Positions 23,401-35,400 of a stretch of 64,000 bases of DNA are shown here, one piece after another. The stretch is taken from NCBI GenBank assembly GCA_934778125.1, contig CAKVOF010000001.1, positions 1 to 64,000 on the forward strand, in the 5' to 3' direction. How positions within the stretch are numbered: the first letter of the stretch is position 1; each line of letters starts with the position of its first letter. The notes below the pieces were generated by a model. That model was given only the letters and a program-made list of their open reading frames with translations, did not search any database and was not told where the DNA came from. This DNA is from an uncultured Clostridia bacterium. GTDB taxonomy: Bacteria; Bacillota; Clostridia; Christensenellales; UBA1242. The translations under genes were made by a program, and so were the position numbers.

Positions 23401-26400
23401 GTTATATCTTTCACAAAGTTAACATTTTCAATGTAGCCATTTTTATTAAATAGGTTGCTATAATTCTCATATGAGTTGTTTGTGGTCATAGAACCAATAA
23501 GTGAGCCAGCATAGAACCTGATATTATCATATGATGCAGTAAGATTTCCGTTGGAATTATAATAATATGTTTTATTTGCACCAATATCATTATAAGATGA
23601 AATATCATTAATCTCGCTAAATTTTTGGTTTCCAATTTCACTTAATCTTATAACAAAGTTTAAATTAGATTCGTTCAACTTATTTCCAGTTATGCTAAGA
23701 AGTTTATTTTTTAATTTGCTAACAATGTTATTATCCCATTTATTTAAAGCAATTGAGCCTTCAATATGAAGTTTGAAATCAATATTTCCTTCTTCACCAA
23801 ATGGAATATTATAGAAACCAACAAGGCCACCAACAACTTCTTTTGCAATAACCATCGATGTTGTTAATGATGAACCTATGAACGCATAGTTTTTAGCCAA
23901 GCCAACAAGCCCACCAGCCACAAACGCATTTTCGTTCATAACTGGAACTTTACTCATTGAATCCACGACTATTCCGTTGTTGCTTCTTCCAACAACTCCA
24001 CCAATAACTGCCACAACCCTACCTGCTTCATCTTTATCAATAAATATATTGCACTCAGGTGTTTTGCTTACAGCACCTTTATTCCAATCATTAATACTTT
24101 GGTCAAACTCATCTTGAGTTGTTATATCAATGTTATCACCATATGTGTTAACTTCTTCATAGGTGAAATAACATTTTTCAATAATTCCTAAGTTTTCACC
24201 AACCACGCCACCAGATGTGTTGTAACCTTTTAATAATTGATAGTAGTTTTCACCTTCTTGATTTGTTACTTCTGGTGAATAAACAATAAATCCCGAATTC
24301 TTAACTCTTGAATTTGCGCCAACGTAGCCAAACACACCGCCAACGGTATCGCTGATAAATTTAACGTTTCCGCTAACTTTTAAATTATTTATATAGTTAT
24401 CTTCAGTCACATCGTTATCAATCAAAATTTTAGATCTAAACGAATCAGTTGTGCTTTCTTCTTCACGATTAATTTCGCCAGCATTTTGAGCAATAATAAC
24501 TCCAGCCACACCACCAACATATGAGATGTCTTTATTTTTACTATCATTTAGTTGGTTATAGTATGGTTTCTTATCGTTATCTAAATTAATTGATATTGAG
24601 CTTATGTTGTTTTTGTTTGTTTTGAATGTTTCATATACCCCATCAACTGTGGTTGAGTCAAGAGTTAATGCGGTATAATTACCATAGCTAGTTGAAATTT
24701 TAATGTTGCTAATGCTAATATCAACTAATTTCACAGAAGGTTTATCGAAGTCATCTAACACAAGTCCAGCCACAGCACCCGCCATATTAACCGCATTAAT
24801 TTGAATCTCGTTTCCAGATGCACTAGAAATACTAACATTCACAATGCTACTATTATAAACTGAGCCCGCTAAGATGCCTGCTTTTTTCGCGTTGATTGAA
24901 GAATACTCTGAGCATTCAAAGTTAACGTTTTTAATCACAGCAACTTGAGTTTGAGATAATCCAAACTCTTTTGCTTGAACAATGCTATATCCAATTTGAT
25001 TGAATAATCCATGATTTTCAAACGAACTTACTTCAATCTCGGTGCCAGAGCCTTGAGATAGATTTAAGTTGGTTATGTTTAATCCATTTCCATCAAAATT
25101 TCCTGCAAAACATAAATCTCTAACCCTATATACCTTGTTGTTTGAGCCCACAATTGAATTTTGCAAAACATTTTTGTTATCAACAATTGAGAAATCCAAA
25201 TTGTTTATTTGGCGAAGATATGCTGGTTTTGTGGTGATTTCCTTTGAATAGTTTGCACCAAATATCATCATATTATTTCCCGTTGCCACGCTCTTAACTG
25301 CACTTGAGCCTTCAAGCAAGTTTGCCACAAAATATTCCGCTGAGTCTATTAGAATTGGATTTTCTTTTGAGCCAATTTGATTATTTAGATATTCATAATT
25401 GAATGAGTATTTAGAAACATCATTTAGGAATGTTTCAATATTGTCATCATTGATTTTTTGCCCTGCTTCTGATTCATCAACATTTCTAACACTAATAATC
25501 TTTCTATGAGAATAAGTGTTTAGATATTCTGTTGCAACTAGCACTGGTCTGCGTTTTCCTTTGTTTAAAACCCAGTTTGAGTCTAAAGATTCCTCATCGC
25601 AAAAACCGAAACTGCTAAAAGTTGCAATTGATTTAAATGTATTTTCATTTTCTTCTTGAATTGTGCCATTTTCATTAAACACAAGTTTAATAGGTTCGGC
25701 ATCGCTTTCGTTTTTATAACTTTCTAAATCTTTAACTAAATAGTAAGAATTTTTAATAACTTGACTATCGCCCATTTCCCAAACGAACGCATAGTGAGCA
25801 TAAGTTGAACCAATCTTTGTTTGAACATCAATTGATGTTGTGTATGCATTATATATTTCACCTTGGTTATTAAATGCAAATCCAGCTGAGTTTTTCGCTG
25901 GCGCCATCATAGCAACCATACTATATGCATTTTTAATTGTTCCATTATTTGAGAACACAAATCCCGATATGTCACCTGTTGAATATAGAATCTCATCAAT
26001 TATTTCTGTGCCAGTTGCCATTGGTTCTTCAAACTTAGCTCTATATTGATTAATTGATGTTGGTTTGCCATCAATAGCAACTTTCAAAACACCTTCAATT
26101 GAGCAATCAAGAATATTTCCACTACTAATGTTGTTTAAAACGAATCCTGCCGTTGAACTTCCATTGTTTGAACCTTCACGAGTATTTTTATTATATAGCC
26201 CAACTTCTTTTATATAACTTGAACTAATAGTTCCACTATTTTCTAAAGCAAAGCCAGCAATATTTCTATGCCCAGCAATCACGAATGTGTTTGTTTGCAT
26301 TGATGTTGTTGTATCTCCAGCACCTGTTTTAACTTGAACACCACCAATAATTTTATTCTTCCAGCTTTGAATATTTCCAATGTTTCCAATTGCCGAGTTT

Positions 26401-29400
26401 GTTATAACACCGTTGTTCACGCAAACTAACCCACCGATTGATATTGAAGAGATATTTCCTTCATAATATTCACTTGTTAGAACTTGCAAGTATTTATTTT
26501 CTGAGTTATTTAAATTAACAACTTTAATATTTGTTAAAATTCCGTTATTTGTTCCAGCAAGCACACCAAATCGAACTGTGTTTTTGAACGCTAAGTTGAT
26601 TGGGTGTTTTGAAATTTGAGACTGAATCTCACTTGTTACACTATCCGCAGTGTTAATGCTTTCAATCGTTTTTTCATAATTTGCCATAACAGTTTTTGAA
26701 ACAAGCAAGTTTTGAATATTGATCGTTAGGTTTTTAACAATTGAGTTTGCACTTATTGTTGTGAACAACCCATAATCTCCAGTGTTTGTTTCGCTCACAC
26801 CACTCATATTAAAGTTTTTAATAGTTAAGATATAACCATTGCCATCTAACGATTTGAAGTTTGCATCAAGTGGAACATAGTTTTCAAGTGTTATATCACT
26901 CATCATAATATAGTTGCCATCGGTCATTGCTTCAAACTCAGATTGAGTGTAGATAGGAGTTGGGTGATCATAGGTTGAATTATCTTTAACAATCAATGTG
27001 AAATCATATTCGATATGATAAAGTTTAAATCTATATGATGTGATTCCACTTTCAAAATAAACATAATAATTATTTCCTAAAACGTCATTTAATCTATATC
27101 TTTCATCAATATCGTTTTTGCCATCACCATTTTTATCAATAAACACAAACACGTTTCCATTTTCATCATAGAAATAGTCGATTGCAATTCTCATTTCAAC
27201 TGAGCCATTTGTTAAACCAGTGATGCTGAAATATTCGATTAAATCATCTGAATTTATTTGCTTGTTTTTAGTTCTTCTTGAGAACTCAAAAAGTTTTGAG
27301 AATGATTCCTCTTTATAAACATCGGGATTGGTAGATAAACGAACAAATTCACCCGCACCATTCTTAACGAAGAAGAAATTTGCATAACTTTCTATAGTTT
27401 TCCCAACGGTTTTGCTATATGGAATTGTTATTTTTTTATTTTCTTCATCAAGCTGATAAATTTCAATTCCTGAGAACAAGAATTCGGTTATCTTTTCGCT
27501 ATTAAATTCGCTAACTTTATATCTATTGTCTTCTCTAAAATCATAAAGAGTGCCATTGAATGTGTTGTATACATATGTGTCTGGGGCGGTTTCTTCGCCT
27601 ATCATAAATACTACTTTTTTAGAATCAACTTTCACTTCAACAAAATCAAAGTTGTCTTTATTAGAAACTGTTAATTTAACAATATTTGCATCTGCTTCAT
27701 CTATCGCATTATCTTTCATTGGCAACTTATAATATGAATACTTGCTAGCACTGCCCGCATTAATCGTTTCTTTATCATACTTTGCAATCCTAACATAATC
27801 GCCATTTTCATCTGAAACATAACCGCCACTTAATTTATTCCAATATAAATTTTGAATTTTGATTTCGCTATCCTCAGTTTGAATTTCAGCCAAGTAAACT
27901 ATTGCCTCATTCACTAAAACATAATATGTGATAGAAACAACTTCTTCACCCTCTCTACGTTCTAACGCTTTAATGCTATCCCCATAATCGCTAAGTTTAT
28001 ATAGTGTTCCGCCAAGCATAAAGTGGAAATTATACTCAGTATTTTTTAGGGAATCTTTTGTGGCCTCTTTATCAACAGTAATTATATCTTTAACCTTATA
28101 TACTACCTGCACGCCATCAACTTCGTGCGTTGCATACTCTCCATCATTTATGTGTCTAACATTATCATCTCCACCAGCATATGCATAATTTCCTTGGTTA
28201 ACGTATTTAAATCTATTGGTATCATTAATTTTGATATATGAATTATCTGCAAGTAAATATAAATCAGCTCCATCAACTTTCCAATATTTCAAGACTTCAT
28301 TAAGTTCATCATCTGTTACTTCATAAATTGTTTTTGATTTTTCCGTTGCAATTATAAACTTAACTTGATATTTAATTTGTTCTAGTGTTTGGTATTCACC
28401 ATTAAAGTTTATATATGTTGATGAATCCTTTGCATTTAGTGAATCATCTTTAACATATGATTGCTCAAATATTGAAGATTTTGCCTTATTTTTATTAACC
28501 TCTACTTGTAAGCCTGCATATGAACTATTTAAAACTTCAAAGTTATTAACATCGCCAACTTTAGATGATCCAGCAAGCCCTATTGATAAAACTTCTGAAT
28601 CAACAACTTGAGCACCCACTTCACTCACATCATCTAAAGTTATTCCGTTTAGTGTTCTCGTTGCTGTTGCAATAACCCTAACAGTTGCATTGCTTGCATA
28701 TTGAGTTTCATTTAAACTCCATAAGTAGTTTGAATCCTTATCTTTTGCAATATCACTCAAAGTAACAAGCCAATATCTTTTATTTTTTCCGTTTTCATCT
28801 TTTTCAAATGTGTTTTTAAATTTATAGTCGGTTGGCATTAAAATTTTATTAGTGTACTTGCCAGTTACTGCATCTATATCGTATCTTACCTTAGTGTTGT
28901 CAGTTGTTTCAAGATTAATGCTTCCATTTCTAAATTCGAACTCATCTTCACTAACAATGACTATTTTTCTCTCGTTAATTGAGTTTTTAAAACTCAAATT
29001 GATTGATAGGTTAGTGAAGTTTTTTGCACTCCAATAAATTTCTTTAATAGAGTTTTCTTCAATAACAACATCGTTTTCGTTGCCAATAGAAATAGCAACT
29101 TGTGGAAGAGGCTTAACTTCAAGAGAAATTGAATCTGCTTTAAATATAACATTATCATTTTCATCAAGCGCGATGAAATCAAAGTTTATAAAAGCTTTTG
29201 CCCCACTTTCTTCATCTGTTGTTGGGCAACCTTGCATTAAGAATAGTTTCACATAAAACAAGTCATCAAAAGTGCTATTGTTATCTAAGTAACTATTTGA
29301 TGTTTTATCTAGAACTATTCCTTTTTGAGTTCTATCTGGAATTTCACTTGGCCCGCCAATGTCTTCATATTTATAGAAGATAGGGGCACTATCGGCCATT

Positions 29401-32400
29401 TTTGATTTATAAACCGCTCTTAATTGAGTGAAACGAACATAATTCCTATAAAGCGCTAAAGAGGATTCTGATAATCTTAATTGATAACTATACGCATTGT
29501 TTATTCCAGGAACAATCTTGAATTTTAATAATCCGTTTGTTTCTGGTGCTAAATAGTCTGATTCTTTAGCGTTTGGTGAGAAATAGGTGTCGGCAGTTGA
29601 TTTAAGTTCATTTGGGTAGAATGCCGAAATAACGCTTGTGATGTTATCTGGTTTAAAAACTAAGAAATAGTCTTTAATTGTTTCATTCGTTTTAATTTGT
29701 CCATTTTCAATATCATCTGATTTTAGTTCTGAATTTTCAGTTGCAAAAACAAGTTTGAAATTCATTCCGCCTTGAGCAAAAATGTTGTCGTAGAATTGAT
29801 TATTACTATTATATAAATCTTGGTTGAATCCAACCTTGATTTTATATGTTAAAACAAACATTTGCTTAGAATCCACCACACCACTGAATTTAATTGAGCC
29901 TTCCAACAACTCAAAGGTTAAAATTGATGAGTTATCTGTAGTTGTTGAATATATTGATGATAATGAATTAAAATCAATTTTATAATCTACTTCTTTGATG
30001 TATCTAATCGTTGATGTGTTTTGATATCTATAACCTAATAACCTTAAAGTTTCATTCGGTTTAACGTAGAATATTTCACTGCCTTTAGTTATTTCAAAAT
30101 AACCCTCTTGATTCGTGTTTGACAAATAAACATTTGAAGTTTTAATCTCTGCCGTTAATGTAACACTTCCGTTGTTTGGGCTTATTCCCGCACTTGGGGT
30201 GTTATCCACAATTTTTAAATACTCTGGGCGAGAGCAAACCTCTAAGCAATATTCTTTTGTTAAATCATTAACAATTGCAAAGTGTTTTGTGGTGTCAACA
30301 CTATTTAATTCATATTTATAAGAACTCTCAGCGCCAGTATCAGGGTCTGTTTGATTATAATTTTCATTCCAATATTTTTGAGTGATTGAATCTATTTCAT
30401 TATCACCTATAACTGAATCCAAATAATAGAATGGAGTTACCTTGAATTTAAAGAATGATTTTTTATCTTGCCCCGCATTATCTCTAACTGCTTTCAAACT
30501 AAATGAACTTGCATTTCTTTCAACATTCTTAATAATAACAATATTATTTTTGAAACTATTCTCATCACTAACAGTGTTAAATGTGTGTTCTTCATTGCCA
30601 ATTTTAACTGTTGCATTAACATTATCACTAATGCTTTCTTTTGTTTGATAATTATAGCTTGAATCTAAGATTTCTAAAATCAATCCCATTTTTCCGTTGT
30701 TTTCAACGAATGATTGATATTGAACATTTTCTTTATTAACATAATTTGATTTATACGTGTTTTCAATGTTAGCAACGATATCTTTGCTTTCATCAATATA
30801 TAATTTATCTTTATCACGAACAAGTTCATCGCTTGATGTTAATTCTTTATTATTTTCTGATAATAATTTTAAACCGCTAATACCATCAACCACAATAACT
30901 TCCACAACCGCTTTAATTGTGTGGTCTAAGGCGCTAAAGATTGTTACTTCTGCAAATCCATAGCCTGTTGTTGAAACAATATTGCCACCATATCTAATGC
31001 TTTGCTTAACAACCCCTTCGTTTGAACTTCTAATTCCGATATTTTTGTTAACTTTAAGTTCTATGAAGTCCACACCATCAATTTCATTATTTCCAACAAA
31101 TTTAATATTTGCTAATCTAACTACTTCACTTGAAGATGCACGGAAAGAATTAGAAATGCCAAATTCATAATAATTACTAGTAACATTCCCATTCAATTGA
31201 GTGTTGTGGAACAACACCACTCTTTTTATAACCTTATCGGCCTTCACATACGAACCTAAATCTATGTATTGTTTGTTGTAATAGTTAATTTTGTTATCTA
31301 TAACAGTGTTAACCTTTAATGGAATAATATCAATCTCTATTCCACTTGGAACAATATCGTATAATGCTTCGTAATATACTGTTCTATTTTTGTCTTTTAA
31401 ATATATTCCTTCGCTATGGTAAACCACCAATATAGGAAGTTTATCGTTAAGATTTTCATTTTGATACCAATTAAAACCTGGTATCTTCTCATTATTAACA
31501 ACTTTAGTAAACGCTGGGTTATTAAATAAATCTTCTGAACTACCATTCGTTCCTGAATTAACAACAATAAATAAGCCACCATTAATATAAGCATAAGAAG
31601 TTTTAATATTGGTATAATCTTCTGTTGAATCAAAATGTTTTATTGAACCATTAATCAAACTATTAGTTCTAACTTTTGCATATGCATTTGTGATAGTTGC
31701 AGTGCCATTATTTAATCCAATCAACCCCGCAACATTATTGCTATTAGCCTCAACGTTAATCGATCCATCAAAATATGACTTAATAATGCTTGCATTACCA
31801 TTTAATTCACCTATCAAGCCACCAACATCGGCACTCCATGTTGAATCTGGAGCATATAAATCACCATAATTATCACTGCCACCAACTTCATTAGTGTTAA
31901 AGCCCCTTGCGTATGATTGTTCGATTATTAACTTTGCATCTGTTCCACTAACCTTTGCAGAACCAATAACACCGCCAAGCTTTGTGTATGCCACAAGACT
32001 TGCAGTTGATATGCCTTTATCTTCAGTGTTTGGGAAGTAAACCACCACATCTTTAATATAAACACCATTTTCACTAACTAGCCCAATCACGCCACCAACG
32101 TTGCTATACGAATACAAAGTTGGGAACACTTGCACATCTGAAATGGTTAAATGACTTTCATTATACTCGCCTTTAATTTCACTCTTTCCTGCAACACCAC
32201 CAACATTTGCTTTACTCAAGTTAACACTGCCAGATTCCACTGAACCCACTAAAATATATGTTTGCACTTTTAAGTCTTTTATGTTTGAATCTCCATCTGA
32301 ACCTGCAAAGTCTATCAACCCAACAACACCACCGATATTAATTTCGTTGTTTTCATTTTTAGTGTTGTTTTTTGTTAACTTAGCACTCATTTTAGAACTA

Positions 32401-35400
32401 TATTGCGCAATTGTTAAATTTTCATTAAAACCGTAAATTTTTCCATTGGTAGTATCGTTTGTTAATTTACCAACCATTCCACCAATATTTAATTTGCTTA
32501 TTATAGCTCCACTTGGTGAATCATCAAATATAATATCCGTGTTTGCAACGCAATTTTCCATAACGCCCGCAAACTCACCACAAATTCCACCAATATTCAA
32601 TTCAATAATTGTTTTATCTTCACTAACCATTGTGTTGATAGTAAAGTTGGCATTCACAATTAAGTTTTTAATAGTTGCTAAGTTTGTTGTAATTTTTTTA
32701 AACAATCCAAAACTTGCATTTTTTGCAAGACTATCAAAAGGCATAACGCTAGCAGTATATGAAATAGTGTGATATTCTTCCTTTGTGTCACCATTGATTT
32801 TATATTCAAACAACCCATTTAAACTAAAATTACCACCTTCATTATTTGTTATCTCTGGGAAATTAATATAATTTAATGTTCCATCAAGAGAAATATCGTT
32901 AGTTAAAATATAGTGATAGTATTTTCCTCTCTCCTTATTTCCATTTTCAACATCTTTAACAAAATAATTTTTATAATAACTCGCATTTGAAATTTCAAAA
33001 GGATTTTCACTTGATCCATCTGCCACTTTAATTCTAATTGTAACTTTTGTTGTTGCACTTTCAATTGAATTCTTCACAAAGCTATCTTCCGAAGCAATCG
33101 TTAAATATTCAGTTCCCGCTTTTGATTTAGGAATAATAACTAAGTCGTAATTACCCTCAACAATCCCACCAATAAGATCTTTCCAATTTCTAGAATTTTG
33201 CTTATCTTCCTTCGAAAGAGAACTTAAAACTTTTTTAACTTCATAGCAATCATTAATATAGTTGCCAAGAACGATATTTTCATTGAAAACATTATTTGGT
33301 TTTATTATTTTTTCAACAACGATACTTGAATTGTTATATCTATTCTCACCAGCTTCAAAATAAAACCCTGAATCTTGAACATCTTTTAAAATTATCTTTT
33401 CAACCTTTTTTGCACTATTGATATTCAATGTTAGTTGAGTAAACGCACTTTGAATATTAAATTGCTTTGCTTCAATTGTTATTGCCACTTTTATTGTGTT
33501 TTCAAATATCGCATTTAAGGCTTGCACCTTTTCATCTTCAGTGATTGCCTCTATATTAGGTCCACCAGCAGTTTTATGATTAAAATAACTTGCAATATAC
33601 TCTTTCAAATTATCACTAAAGTTTGCAAACTTTTTAACTTTAAATGATATGTGAAAATTTCTTATTTTATCTGTATTAATCTCAAAAACATCATCAAACA
33701 CAATTTGATATTCACTAGTGTATTCATTAGCTGGCAATTTTGGTAGGTTTAATGAGTTGTGTGAGAGTTCAATTTCAACAGCTCCCTTTTCTCCAACATT
33801 TCCCTCAGCCAAACCACCAAGCCTAATAACCTCTGGATTTAAAGCAAACTCTATGTTGTAATTAGACCTTTCCGCCTCAAGCCTATAGCCCACAGACTCA
33901 GGATTATACAATGTTGTTTTATTAGATGAAGTATCCGATGTGATTGTTACGCTGTTTAGAGCATCTAACACCCAAACAAAAATGTTATATGTAACTTTAA
34001 TTGGTGTTTTTTCGATTTTATTACCTGCATCTAATTTATAACCACTATATTCTATATTTATCACATAAGGCTTATTAGAATCCGTTGTTAAATTTTCACC
34101 AACCGTTATTATTCCATTTTCCATGCGAACGCTTGAAGTTTCACTAATCAATTTAACCGTACAATTGTTTGTTATATCGATATATCTATAATCCGCACCA
34201 TCTTTAAAGATATTGCTAAGCGTTAATTTAAGTTTGCTATTTGGAGTAACAACTAATCCTTGAATGTAATCATAGTCAATAGTTTCACCTTCACCACAAA
34301 CATCATTTTCCTTAATTAAAGAATATGTACTTCCATCATACTCAACTTTAAAATCACTTCCTGCCTCATAATTAAACATTTTATTCCAAAGAATCATTCC
34401 GCTATTTGAATCAATATCTATTTTGCTTGGAATAATTGAATCATATGAACTTTCCTCAGCTTTATATTTAAAACCAATAGGAACAACAAGTTTTATGCCA
34501 AGTTGAATTTCGTAACCATTAATTAATTTAATTTTAACATTTTTGATTTCCGCAGTTTTTAAGTCATCATTTGGCACAACCACAATACTTGACTTTAAAA
34601 CGCCACCATCTTCTTTATTAAACACTTGCAATTTGAAAAACTCATTTGAATAAACGATACCTTCATTTACATCTTCACAAACCAAAACCGATTTTAAATC
34701 GAAACCAGAAATTGTCAATAAAGTATGTGTTTCTGACAATTTCTCTAAATCAAAATCACTAATAGCCACATTTAAAAAGTAAGAAGCATCTTTTATCTTT
34801 TCCATCTCAACAATAGTGGCATTTAAGTTTGCATTACTTACCAAGTTGATTTTTATCTCTTTTCTGCATAACTCATACTGGCTATAGTTTTCTGTTAATT
34901 GCTTTTCAGGGCAAACATCAAAGTGGTAAACAATAGTTGCAGTTATATCTTTAATATTTTTCAATTGCTCATTAGTTTCAAAAGTGTGCTTTAAATAAAC
35001 CACTTCATTTAAATTAAGATTTGAATAAACAATTGATTTGTTTGCTCCATCTGTGTATGTTAAAACATCGTTTTCATTATTATTTCTAAACACTTTTAAT
35101 CCAGCCACATCGCCATTCTTTTTCAACACATCAATTGATTCAGATGAAATAATTAGCGAATATGTTGGGCTATAAATTGCACTATTATCATCGTTATCAA
35201 CATTTAAAATTGGCTTAATTTCTGAGCCATTAAGCGTGCCTATATATTGAGTAAAAACACTAATGCTTGTTAAGTCTTTGTTATTATTGATAATCATATC
35301 TTCAGGCAAAGCAACCACATTAACAGTTACTTTAATCTCTTTATCATATAATCCGCCTAAATCTAAATTTCCAGTATTATCAAAATATTCAAATTTGAAT

